Positions 26,734 through 35,193 of a DNA stretch of 64,000 bases are shown in pieces. The notes beneath the pieces were generated by a model that worked only from the letters and a program-made list of their open reading frames with translations, was not told where the DNA came from and made no database searches. Each line of letters opens with the position of its first letter. The first letter of the stretch is position 1. Made by a program: the position numbers and the translations under genes. Location of the stretch: assembly GCA_050516505.1 (NCBI GenBank), contig CP191518.1, positions 744,001-808,000 of the forward strand, given 5' to 3'. The stretch comes from Scandinavium ludwigii_A. Its GTDB lineage: Bacteria > Pseudomonadota > Gammaproteobacteria > Enterobacterales > Enterobacteriaceae.

Positions 26734-27630
26734 GTGGAAAAGGATCTCGCGCAAATCGAACAGTTTCTCGATGCGCTTTGGCTTGAGAAAAACCTCGCTG
26801 AGAATACCCTTAGCGCCTATCGTCGTGATTTAACGATGGTTGTAGAATGGATGCATAAAAACAGCCTGACGAGCGAAACGGTGCAAAGTTCTGACCTACA
26901 GTCTTTGCTGGCTGAGCGGGTCGAAGGCGGTTACAAAGCAACCAGCTCGGCCCGTCTATTAAGCGCCACGCGTCGCTTCTTTCAGCATCTGTATCGGGAA
27001 AAAATGCGCCCGGACGATCCCAGTGCGCAGCTGGCGTCCCCGAAGCTTCCGCAGCGTTTGCCCAAAGATCTGAGCGAAGCGCAGGTCGATCGCCTGCTTC
27101 AGGCGCCGCTGGTGGATGTTCCGCTGGAACTGCGCGACAAAGCGATGCTCGAAGTGCTTTATGCCACAGGGCTTCGCGTTACCGAACTGGTCGGGCTGAC
27201 GATGAGTGATATCAGTCTGCGTCAGGGGGTGGTGCGGGTTATCGGTAAAGGCAATAAAGAACGGCTGGTTCCGCTGGGCGAAGAGGCGGTGTACTGGCTG
27301 GAAAACTACCTCGAGCACGGTCGCCCTTGGCTGCTCAACGGCGTGTCTATCGATGTGCTGTTTCCCAGCCAACGCGCCCAGCAGATGACGCGCCAGACAT
27401 TCTGGCACCGAATAAAACATTACGCGGTGCTGGCGGGTATCGACAGCGCAAAACTGTCGCCCCACGTGTTGCGGCATGCCTTTGCCACGCATCTGCTCAA
27501 CCATGGCGCGGATTTGCGCGTGGTGCAGATGCTGCTTGGGCACAGCGATCTCTCGACAACACAGATTTACACGCACGTCGCCACGGAGCGACTGCGACAA
27601 CTTCATCAACAGCATCACCCACGGGCGTGA
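26734..27630 (+). CDS. xerD: Site-specific tyrosine recombinase XerD
   Basis: 298 residues from a GTG at 26734, the E. coli length; an ATG ten codons upstream lacks conservation. Catalytic residues are at the E. coli positions: Arg148, Lys172, His244, Arg247, His270, Tyr279. XerD acts with XerC at dif under FtsK control to resolve chromosome dimers. xerD-dsbC-recJ forms a tight transcription unit. Confidence 0.97.
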   Translation: MEKDLAQIEQFLDALWLEKNLAENTLSAYRRDLTMVVEWMHKNSLTSETVQSSDLQSLLAERVEGGYKATSSARLLSATRRFFQHLYREKMRPDDPSAQLASPKLPQRLPKDLSEAQVDRLLQAPLVDVPLELRDKAMLEVLYATGLRVTELVGLTMSDISLRQGVVRVIGKGNKERLVPLGEEAVYWLENYLEHGRPWLLNGVSIDVLFPSQRAQQMTRQTFWHRIKHYAVLAGIDSAKLSPHVLRHAFATHLLNHGADLRVVQMLLGHSDLSTTQIYTHVATERLRQLHQQHHPRA

Positions 27631-27658
27631 GCTGCAAACGAAAGAGACAGGACAGTTT

Positions 27659-28372
27659 ATGAAAAAAGGTTTAGCAATGTTCTCCCTGCTGGCTGCAGCA
27701 CTGTGCGGTACTGCTCACGCTGACGATGCGGCCGTTCAGCAGTCGCTGGCAAAGCTTGGTGTGCAGAGCACAGACATTCAGTCTTCCCCGGTCACGGGCA
27801 TGAAAACCGTGCTGACGAACAGCGGTGTTCTTTACGTGACCGAAGACGGCAAGCACATTATTCAGGGCCCGATGTACGACGTCAGCGGCGCACAGCCTGT
27901 GAACGTAACTAATCAGTTGCTGATGGGCAAACTGAACGCGCTGCAAAAAGAGATGATTGTCTACAAAGCCGCACAGGAAAAACATGTGATTACCGTCTTC
28001 ACGGACATCACCTGCGGTTATTGCCACAAACTGCATGAAGAGATGAAAGACTACAACGCGCTGGGGATCACCGTGCGTTACCTGGCCTTCCCGCGTCAGG
28101 GCGTGCAGAGCCAGGCGGAACAGGACATGAAATCCATCTGGTGTGCGAAAGACCGCAACAAAGCGTTTGACGATGCGATGAATGGTAAAGGCGTCCAGGC
28201 GGCGAGCTGCGATGTTAATATCGCGAACCATTACGCGCTGGGCGTGCAGTTTGGCGTGAACGGCACTCCGGCCATCGTACTGAACGACGGCTACGTAGTG
28301 CCGGGCTATCAGGGTCCGAAGGAAATGAAAGCTTTCCTCGACGAGCATAAAAAACAGACCAGCGGTAAATAA
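27659..28372 (+). CDS. dsbC: Periplasmic disulfide isomerase DsbC
   Basis: 237 residues (E. coli 236). Signal peptide residues 1-20 (ends GTAHA/DD), N-terminal dimerisation domain, then a thioredoxin fold with active site Cys119-Gly-Tyr-Cys122 and a structural disulfide pair nearer the C-terminus. DsbC isomerises wrong disulfides and is kept reduced by DsbD. ATG 27659 is chosen; the frame is open further upstream inside xerD. recJ begins five bases after its stop. Confidence 0.97.
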   Translation: MKKGLAMFSLLAAALCGTAHADDAAVQQSLAKLGVQSTDIQSSPVTGMKTVLTNSGVLYVTEDGKHIIQGPMYDVSGAQPVNVTNQLLMGKLNALQKEMIVYKAAQEKHVITVFTDITCGYCHKLHEEMKDYNALGITVRYLAFPRQGVQSQAEQDMKSIWCAKDRNKAFDDAMNGKGVQAASCDVNIANHYALGVQFGVNGTPAIVLNDGYVVPGYQGPKEMKAFLDEHKKQTSGK

Positions 28373-28377
28373 TCGGC

Positions 28378-30111
28378 GTGAAACAGCAGATACAACTTCG
28401 TCGCCGGGAAGTCGACAGTTCGGCGCAGCTACCAGCCGATCTCCCGCCATTGCTCCAGCGGCTGTATGCCAGTCGTGGGGTTCTGAGTGCGGCCGATCTC
28501 GAACGTAGCGTCAAAGGCATGCTGCCGTGGCAGCAGCTTTCCGGCGTTGAGAAGGCCGTTGAAATGCTCTATGACGCGTTTCGTGAAGGGCTGCGGATTG
28601 TCGTGGTCGGTGATTTTGACGCCGATGGCGCAACCAGCACCGCGCTGAGTGTGCTCGGCCTGCGCCAGCTGGGCTGCAGCAATGTTACCTATCTGGTGCC
28701 GAACCGTTTTGAAGACGGTTATGGCTTAAGCCCGGAAGTGGTTGATCAGGCTCATGCCCGTGGCGCGCAGATGATCATGACCGTCGATAACGGTATTTCT
28801 TCGCACTCCGGCGTCGACCGTGCGCATGCGCTGGGTATTCCCGTACTGGTTACCGATCACCACCTGCCTGGCGATACGCTGCCTGCGGCAGAGGCCATCA
28901 TTAATCCGAATTTGCGAGATTGTGATTTCCCGTCGAAATCGCTGGCCGGTGTTGGCGTCGCGTTTTATTTGATGCTGGCGCTGCGCACCCATTTACGCGA
29001 TCGCGGCTGGTTTGAGGCGCAGGGCATTGCCGTGCCGAACCTTGCAGAGCTGCTCGATTTGGTTGCGCTGGGCACCGTCGCGGACGTGGTTCCACTCGAT
29101 GCGAACAACCGCATTCTGACGTGGCAGGGGCTGAGCCGGATCCGCGCTGGAAAATGCCGTCCGGGTATTAAAGCCTTGCTGGAAGTTTCTAATCGTGACG
29201 CGCAAAAACTGGCGGCCAGTGATCTCGGTTTTGCACTTGGCCCGCGCCTGAATGCGGCGGGGCGACTGGACGATATGTCCGTCGGCGTTGCGCTGTTGCT
29301 CAGTGACAACATCGGCGAAGCGCGTCAGCTCGCGAATGAACTGGATGCCCTGAACCAGACGCGGAAAGAAATCGAGCAGGGGATGCAGGCAGAAGCGCTG
29401 ACGCTGTGCGAGAAACTTGAGCGCAGCAGCGAAGCGCTGCCCGGCGGTCTTGCCATGTACCATCCTGAATGGCATCAGGGCGTGGTCGGCATTCTGGCCT
29501 CACGCATCAAAGAGCGCTTCCATCGCCCGGTGATTGCCTTTGCGCCTGCGGGCGACGGCACGCTGAAAGGCTCCGGACGCTCGATTCAGGGTCTGCACAT
29601 GCGTGATGCCCTGGAGCGTCTCGATACGCTGTATCCTGGCATGATGATCAAGTTCGGCGGCCACGCGATGGCGGCGGGTTTGTCGCTTGAAGAGGCGCGC
29701 TTTGACGAGTTCCAGCAGCGTTTTGGCGAACTGGTGACCGAATGGTTAGACCCGGCGCTGTTACAGGGCGAAGTGGTATCCGATGGCCCATTGGCGGCAG
29801 CGGATATGACCATGGAAATCGCGCAGATGCTACGTGACGCTGGCCCGTGGGGGCAGATGTTCCCGGAACCGTTGTTCGATGGGCGTTTTCGACTGCTTCA
29901 ACAGCGGCTGGTGGGTGAGCGTCATCTGAAGGTGATGGTCGAACCGGTGGGCGGTGGTCCACTGCTCGACGGCATTGCGTTTAACGTGGATACCGCCTGT
30001 TGGCCGGATAACGGCGTGCGCGAAGTGGAACTGGCCTACAAGCTGGATATTAACGAGTTTCGCGGCAACCGCAGCCTGCAACTGATCATCGACAATATCT
30101 GGCCAATTTAG
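28378..30111 (+). CDS. recJ: Single-strand-specific 5'-3' exonuclease RecJ
   Basis: 577 residues from a GTG at 28378, the same length as in E. coli. DHH phosphoesterase motifs: DFDADGATSTAL (~78-89), MTVDNGIS, VTDHHLPGD, then DHHA1 and the C-terminal RecJ-specific domain. It acts in RecF-pathway recombination, base-excision and mismatch repair. A hairpin (AAGAGCGG...CCGCTCTT, 30131-30162) lies between recJ and prfB. Confidence 0.97.
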   Translation: MKQQIQLRRREVDSSAQLPADLPPLLQRLYASRGVLSAADLERSVKGMLPWQQLSGVEKAVEMLYDAFREGLRIVVVGDFDADGATSTALSVLGLRQLGCSNVTYLVPNRFEDGYGLSPEVVDQAHARGAQMIMTVDNGISSHSGVDRAHALGIPVLVTDHHLPGDTLPAAEAIINPNLRDCDFPSKSLAGVGVAFYLMLALRTHLRDRGWFEAQGIAVPNLAELLDLVALGTVADVVPLDANNRILTWQGLSRIRAGKCRPGIKALLEVSNRDAQKLAASDLGFALGPRLNAAGRLDDMSVGVALLLSDNIGEARQLANELDALNQTRKEIEQGMQAEALTLCEKLERSSEALPGGLAMYHPEWHQGVVGILASRIKERFHRPVIAFAPAGDGTLKGSGRSIQGLHMRDALERLDTLYPGMMIKFGGHAMAAGLSLEEARFDEFQQRFGELVTEWLDPALLQGEVVSDGPLAAADMTMEIAQMLRDAGPWGQMFPEPLFDGRFRLLQQRLVGERHLKVMVEPVGGGPLLDGIAFNVDTACWPDNGVREVELAYKLDINEFRGNRSLQLIIDNIWPI

Positions 30112-30201
30112 CGTCAGTATTTCCTATAAAAAAGAGCGGAGATCCGTTAAAATCCCGCTCTTATCACCGCATTTTTACAAGCCCAGAAAAGATAATCGAC
30201 C

Positions 30202-31300
30202 ATGTTTGAAATTAATCCGGTAAAAAATCGCATTCAAGACCTCACGGAGCGTTCAGACGTTCTTCGGGGGTATCTTTGACTATGATGCCAAGAAAGAGCG
30301 TCTGGAAGAAGTAAACGCCGAGCTGGAACAGCCGGACGTGTGGAACGAACCCGATCGCGCACAGGCGCTGGGTAAAGAGCGTTCTTCACTGGAAGCTATC
30401 GTTGAAACCCTGGACCAGATGTCGCAGGGTCTGGAAGACGTTTCCGGCCTGCTGGAATTGGCTGTTGAAGCCGATGACGAAGAAACCTTCAATGAGGCCG
30501 TCGCCGAACTCGACGTGTTGGAAGACAAACTGGCGCAGCTGGAATTCCGCCGCATGTTCTCCGGTGAGTACGATAAAGCAGATTGCTATCTCGATATTCA
30601 GGCGGGTTCCGGCGGCACCGAAGCGCAGGACTGGGCCAGTATGCTGATGCGTATGTATCTGCGTTGGGCAGAAGCGCGCGGCTTCAAAACCGAAATTATC
30701 GAAGAGTCTGAAGGCGAAGTGGCGGGTATCAAATCTGTCACCATCCGTATTCAGGGCGAATACGCCTTCGGCTGGTTACGTACCGAAACTGGCGTGCATC
30801 GCCTGGTGCGCAAGAGCCCGTTTGACTCCGGTGGCCGTCGTCATACCTCCTTCAGTTCCGCCTTCGTGTACCCGGAAGTGGATGACGATATCGATATCGA
30901 TATCAATCCTGCCGATCTGCGTATCGACGTATACCGCGCCTCCGGTGCCGGTGGTCAGCACGTTAACCGTACAGAATCTGCGGTGCGTATTACCCACCTT
31001 CCAACCAATACCGTTACTCAGTGCCAGAACGACCGTTCGCAGCATAAGAACAAAGATCAGGCCATGAAGCAGATGAAAGCTAAGCTCTACGAGCTGGAAA
31101 TGCAGAAGAAAAATGCTGAGAAGCAGGCGGCGGAAGATAACAAGTCGGACATCGGCTGGGGCAGCCAGATTCGTTCATACGTACTGGACGATTCCCGTAT
31201 CAAGGACCTGCGTACCGGGGTTGAAACCCGCAATACCCAGGCGGTACTGGACGGCAGCCTCGACCAATTTATCGAAGCAAGTTTGAAAGCAGGGTTATGA
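30202..31300 (+). CDS. prfB: Peptide chain release factor 2 (programmed +1 frameshift)
   Basis: RF2 recognises UGA and UAA. The gene starts at ATG 30202, runs 25 codons to an in-frame TGA at 30277-30279, and continues in the +1 frame from GAC at 30278 to 31300, giving 365 residues, the E. coli length. Anticodon-like tripeptide Ser-Pro-Phe is at 205-207 and GGQ at 250-252. Residue 246 is Ala (RASGAGGQ), not the Thr of E. coli K-12. The frameshift makes the level of RF2 control its own synthesis. lysS follows after nine bases, as in the E. coli prfB-lysS operon. Confidence 0.97.
30261..30280 (+). promoter_or_regulatory. prfB recoding site
   Basis: The slippery CTT TGA C at 30274-30280 is preceded by a Shine-Dalgarno-like CGG GGG TAT. 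E. coli has AGG GGG TAT, so one base of the internal anti-SD pairing is lost here while the G-run and 3-base spacing are kept. Confidence 0.93.
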
Positions 31301-31309
31301 GGAATCAAT

Positions 31310-32827
31310 ATGTCTGAACAACAAGCACAAGGCGCTGACGAAGTCGTCGATCTTAATAACGAACTGAAATCTCGTCGCGATAAGCTGGTTGCGCTGCGTG
31401 AGCAGGGCATCGCTTTCCCGAACGATTTCCGTCGCGATCATACCTCCGACCAGCTGCACGCCGAATTCGGCAGCAAAGAAAATGAAGAGCTGGAAGCGCT
31501 GAACGTTGAAGTCACCGTTGCTGGCCGCATGATGACCCGTCGTATCATGGGTAAAGCGTCGTTTGTGACGTTGCAGGACGTTGGCGGCCGTATCCAGCTG
31601 TACGTTGCCCGTGACGATCTGCCGGAAGGCGTATACAACGAACAGTTCAAGAAATGGGACCTGGGCGATATCCTCGGCGCGAAAGGTAAGCTGTTCAGAA
31701 CCAAGACCGGTGAGCTGTCCATTCATTGCACCGAACTGCGTCTGCTGACCAAAGCCCTGCGCCCGCTGCCGGATAAATTCCACGGCCTGCAGGATCAGGA
31801 AGCGCGCTACCGTCAGCGTTATCTGGACCTCATTGCCAACGATACGTCCCGCAACACTTTTAAAGTCCGTTCCCAGATTATGGCGGGTATCCGTCAGTTC
31901 ATGGTTGGCCGTGACTTTATGGAAGTTGAAACCCCAATGATGCAGGTGATCCCGGGTGGCGCATCCGCGCGTCCGTTCATCACCCATCACAATGCCCTCG
32001 ACCTCGACATGTACCTGCGTATCGCGCCGGAACTGTATCTGAAGCGTCTGGTAGTGGGTGGCTTCGAACGCGTATTCGAAATCAACCGTAACTTCCGTAA
32101 TGAAGGCGTTTCCGTTCGTCATAACCCAGAGTTCACCATGATGGAACTCTATATGGCGTATGCGGATTACAAAGACCTGATCGAGCTGACCGAATCTCTG
32201 TTCCGTACTCTGGCGCAGGATATTCTCGGCAAAACTGAAGTGCCTTATGGCGATCAGACCTTCGACTTTGGTAAGCCGTTCGTGAAGCTGACCATGCGCG
32301 AAGCGATCAAAAAATACCGTCCAGAAACCAACATGGCTGACCTGGATAACTTCGACGCGGCGAAAGCTATTGCGGCTGAGATCGGTATTAAGGTTGAGAA
32401 GAGCTGGGGTCTGGGCCGTACCGTGACCGAGATCTTCGAAGAAGTGGCAGAAGCGCACCTGATTCAGCCGACCTTCATCACTGAATACCCGGCAGAAGTG
32501 TCTCCGCTGGCGCGTCGTAATGATGATAACCCGGAAATTACCGACCGCTTTGAATTCTTCATCGGTGGCCGCGAAATCGGCAATGGCTTTAGCGAGCTGA
32601 ACGATGCAGAAGATCAGGCACAGCGTTTCCAGGACCAGGTTGATGCGAAAGCAGCCGGTGATGACGAAGCGATGTTCTTCGATGAAGACTACGTTACCGC
32701 TCTGGAACACGGTCTGCCGCCAACGGCGGGTCTGGGCATCGGTATCGACCGTATGGTAATGCTGTTCACCAACAGCCACACCATCCGTGACGTGATCCTG
32801 TTCCCGGCAATGCGTCCGACTAAATAA
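31310..32827 (+). CDS. lysS: Lysyl-tRNA synthetase (class II)
   Basis: 505 residues, the E. coli length. N-terminal OB-fold anticodon-binding domain (VTVAGRMMTRRIMGKASFVTLQD), then class II motifs: motif 1 near FMEVETPMMQ, motif 2 FRNEGVSVRHNPEFTMMELY, and motif 3 GLGIGIDRMVML at the C-terminus. Second gene of the prfB-lysS operon; a strong terminator follows. Confidence 0.98.
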   Translation: MSEQQAQGADEVVDLNNELKSRRDKLVALREQGIAFPNDFRRDHTSDQLHAEFGSKENEELEALNVEVTVAGRMMTRRIMGKASFVTLQDVGGRIQLYVARDDLPEGVYNEQFKKWDLGDILGAKGKLFRTKTGELSIHCTELRLLTKALRPLPDKFHGLQDQEARYRQRYLDLIANDTSRNTFKVRSQIMAGIRQFMVGRDFMEVETPMMQVIPGGASARPFITHHNALDLDMYLRIAPELYLKRLVVGGFERVFEINRNFRNEGVSVRHNPEFTMMELYMAYADYKDLIELTESLFRTLAQDILGKTEVPYGDQTFDFGKPFVKLTMREAIKKYRPETNMADLDNFDAAKAIAAEIGIKVEKSWGLGRTVTEIFEEVAEAHLIQPTFITEYPAEVSPLARRNDDNPEITDRFEFFIGGREIGNGFSELNDAEDQAQRFQDQVDAKAAGDDEAMFFDEDYVTALEHGLPPTAGLGIGIDRMVMLFTNSHTIRDVILFPAMRPTK

Positions 32828-32863
32828 GTCGTACATGACCGGAGACGTCATAGTCTCCGGTGT

Positions 32864-32901
32864 AAAAAAGCCCGGTTTGCTTGCGCGACCGGGCTTTTTT
32901 T
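32864..32901. terminator. Bidirectional terminator between lysS and idi
   Basis: GCCCGGTTTGC...GCGACCGGGC hairpin (arms 32870-32876 and 32888-32894) with six A before and seven T after. It serves lysS rightward and idi leftward. A second hairpin, GGAGAC/GTCTCC, lies at about 32840-32858. Confidence 0.85.
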
Positions 32902-32913
32902 ATGTTTTGCGCG

Positions 32914-33465
32914 TTACACTGCGCGAGCGAACTGGAAGAGCGCGTCCCGAGCCGGGGCGTGGGCAAATTGACGTTCCATCCACGGGCTGAACAGGAACGG
33001 AGCGGCCTCGATAGCCTGACGTAAAGCATTCAGGCTCAGCCATCGATACTCCATCACTTCATCTCTGTTGAGCATTATCTCGTTAGTAATCTGAGCGGCA
33101 AACACCGGACAGACCTCATGCTCAACGATGCCAGAGCTGTCGATTTCCCGGTAGCGGAATGCCGGATAGACGGGCGTGATGTCAGTAACTTCAGCACCCA
33201 CTTCATAGCGGCAGCGTCGAATAAGCGCCTCTTCTGCAGTTTCATTGAGTTGGGGGTGACCGCAGACCGAACTCGTCCAGACGCCTGGCCAGGCTTTTTT
33301 GCTGAGCGCTCGCCGGGTTAGCAGCAGCTCACCTTTTGCGTTGAACAACCAGCAGGAAAAGGCCAGATGCAGCGGCGTGGCGGTATTATGGGCGGCATAC
33401 TTCTCCTGGGTGCCTATAGCGACTCCTTGCTCATCGAGTAAAATGACATGCTCTTGCCTGCTCAT
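32914..33465 (-). CDS. idi: Isopentenyl-diphosphate delta-isomerase (type 1)
   Basis: 183-residue Nudix-fold metalloenzyme converting IPP to DMAPP; E. coli Idi is 182. Active-site Cys is in SSVCGHPQLNE and the Glu pair in ESGIVEHEVCPVF-type sequence (here SSGIVEHEVCP). ATG 33465 has GGAG six bases upstream; the frame's earlier ATG at 33480 is less likely. It is convergent with lysS, unlike the co-directional E. coli layout. Confidence 0.93.
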   Translation of the reverse strand: MSRQEHVILLDEQGVAIGTQEKYAAHNTATPLHLAFSCWLFNAKGELLLTRRALSKKAWPGVWTSSVCGHPQLNETAEEALIRRCRYEVGAEVTDITPVYPAFRYREIDSSGIVEHEVCPVFAAQITNEIMLNRDEVMEYRWLSLNALRQAIEAAPFLFSPWMERQFAHAPARDALFQFARAV

Positions 33466-33699
33466 CGCTTCTCCGGACACATTATCTCAGTCAGATAACC
33501 GGGCTTTATTATACGACATTCTTTCTCAGGCTGAATGCCCAGGGCTGTAGGGTTGATGGGTTTCGTATGTCCTGAGCCCTTTTTGCCAAAGGGACGTTCA
33601 TCAAAAAGCATGCTAAACATTGGCATACGGGCTATGACTGGTATCATATGTCCTCCATTTTTCCGACACCGAGGACTCGTTTTGAGAGCAGGACGCCTG

Positions 33700-34413
33700 A
33701 TGAAACACCCATTACGCCTTTTTCTGTGCCTGTTAATCGGGCTGATTCTGGCTGGCTGTTCCGGCAGTAAATCAGGCTCCGAAGGCAGCTACAGCGGCTC
33801 TGTGTACACCGTAAAACGCGGCGATACACTGTCAAAAATCTCTCGCATGACCGGCACCAGCGTCAGCAGTCTCGCCCGCATGAACGGTATTTCACCGCCG
33901 TATACCATCGAAGTGGGGCAGCGCCTGAAAGTGAGCGGAAGCTCGAAAAAATCATCCAGCAGCCGGACGGCAAAAGTCACGCCATCTTCCGCTGTACCGC
34001 AGTCTTCCTGGCCACCGGTAGGGCAACGCTGCTGGCGCTGGCCGACCAGCGGCAAAGTGGTGATGCGCTATTCCACCGCCGACGGCGGCAATAAAGGGAT
34101 TGATATCGCCGGTTCGCGCGGCCAGCCGATTTACGCATCCGGCGCGGGGAAAGTGGTGTACGTCGGGAATCAGCTACGCGGGTACGGCAATCTGATCATG
34201 ATTAAGCACAATAATGATTACATCACCGCGTATGCGCACAACGATAAAATGATGGTCAACAACGGACAGTCGGTGAAAATTGGCCAGCAGATAGCCACCA
34301 TGGGCAACAGCGATGCCGATTCTGTGAAGCTGCATTTCCAGATTCGCTACCGCGCCACCGCTATCGATCCCCTGCGTTATTTGCCGCCACAGGGCAGCAA
34401 ACCGAAATGCTAA
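33700..34413 (+). CDS. actS: LysM/peptidase M23 lipoprotein, amidase activator ActS (YgeR)
   Basis: 237 residues. Lipoprotein signal peptide with lipobox LAGC near residue 19, a LysM domain (VYTVKRGDTLSKISRMTGTSVSSLARMNGI, ~35-65), a Ser/Lys linker and a degenerate M23/LytM domain (GIDIAGSRGQPIYASGAGKVVYVGNQLRGYGN). The HxxxD and HxH zinc ligands of active endopeptidases are not intact (GIDIA; LHFQ), as expected for an amidase activator like E. coli YgeR, which activates AmiC. A TTG at 33682 with its own GAGG is an alternative start that aligns with E. coli. It sits next to glyU as in E. coli. Confidence 0.9.
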   Translation: MKHPLRLFLCLLIGLILAGCSGSKSGSEGSYSGSVYTVKRGDTLSKISRMTGTSVSSLARMNGISPPYTIEVGQRLKVSGSSKKSSSSRTAKVTPSSAVPQSSWPPVGQRCWRWPTSGKVVMRYSTADGGNKGIDIAGSRGQPIYASGAGKVVYVGNQLRGYGNLIMIKHNNDYITAYAHNDKMMVNNGQSVKIGQQIATMGNSDADSVKLHFQIRYRATAIDPLRYLPPQGSKPKC

Positions 34414-34448
34414 GCGGTTATTTTATCGCCACTTAATAACAGAAAGGC

Positions 34449-34476
34449 TTGTCAGTGAAGGCGTTAAGTCTATAAT
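34449..34476 (+). promoter_or_regulatory. glyU promoter
   Basis: TTGTCA (34449-34454) and TATAAT (34471-34476) with a 16-bp spacer, 30 bp before the tRNA. The GC-rich ACCCCTTTTACGGGCGCG following resembles a stringent discriminator. Confidence 0.7.
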
Positions 34477-34506
34477 GCCTTCACCCCTTTTACGGGCGCG
34501 TCTTTC

Positions 34507-34580
34507 GCGGGTGTAGTTCAATGGTAGAACGGTAGCTTCCCAAGCTGCATACGAGGGTTCGATTCCCTTCGCCCGCTCCA
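34507..34580 (+). tRNA. glyU: tRNA-Gly(CCC)
   Basis: 74 bases with acceptor stem GCGGGTG/CGCCCGC (one wobble), D-arm TAGTTCAATGGTAGAACG, anticodon loop CTTCCCAAG with anticodon CCC at 34539-34541, T-loop GTTCGATTC and encoded CCA. It corresponds to E. coli glyU and is the integration target of the island to its right. Confidence 0.97.
34557..34580 (+). repeat. attL: 3' end of glyU
   Basis: The last 24 bases of glyU recur at 45404-45427 with one mismatch (G at 34571 versus A). This is the core duplicated on integration. Because it is at the tRNA 3' end, the tRNA stays functional. Confidence 0.85.
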
Positions 34581-35136
34581 GATCTCTCCCCTTGTTGCAA
34601 AACACCGCCAGTTACTGGCTTAAATGTGTTTCGCTATCAACAACTTACTTAACATAAGTTGTCTGTGATCGTTCTACCATTGAACGACGATTTACCAACA
34701 AGAGGTACACTGTTAGTTGTCACGGATAGTTACTATGGAAGTAAGAGTATAACTATTCGGCGGCGGCAGTTGTAGCCCTCACACCGCGATAGCACAACGT
34801 GAAGGAAAAGCCTGATCCGGGCATAGTCTCTTACACCAGATTGATCACACGCATTTAAGCCCGATGTGCGGCCTTATGGCTGCGTAAACAGGTAAATAGT
34901 GGTAATGCCCCGGTAGCTACAGATCCGGCTCTGCCAGCGCTTCGCTCACGCTCCGAAAGGTACACGAGCACCCTGATAAGGTGTGATCCTTCTGAACATT
35001 GATGTAGTCGCCTCACGGCTCCGCTTGTCTCCTTACCACTAACGGGGCTTTATGGCACCTTTACTAAATTTTGTCTGTTGCACATTACACACACAATCGC
35101 TAACCTGAGATTAATCCGAATGGAAGAGGGTGTACG
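34581..35136. other. Gene-free left end of the island
   Basis: No convincing gene in 556 bp. It holds a perfect 8-bp inverted repeat ACAACTTA/TAAGTTGT (34640-34662) and an inverted 16-base copy of the glyU D-arm (34670-34685). Such repeats near an att site may be integrase or excisionase arm sites, which is inference. Confidence 0.5.
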
Positions 35137-35187
35137 ATGAATGGGGTTATCAGCAACGGTTGTATGATTAGGTTTTCTGAAAGGTAA
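35137..35187 (+). CDS. Short leader ORF (16 aa) abutting the HNH gene
   Basis: ATG 35137 opens a 16-codon frame (MNGVISNGCMIRFSER, then TAA at 35185-35187). GAGGG lies 7-8 bases upstream. Its stop directly precedes an ATG at 35188, and its last codons overlap the AAGG that serves the HNH gene. That placement suggests translational coupling or a leader peptide, rather than a functional product. Shown by sequence; function is inferred. Confidence 0.4.
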   Translation: MNGVISNGCMIRFSER

Positions 35188-35193
35188 ATGCTG

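Noticed and set aside
31295..32851. A 518-codon open frame on the minus strand
   Set aside because: Antisense shadow of lysS; the plus-strand frame carries all class II synthetase motifs.
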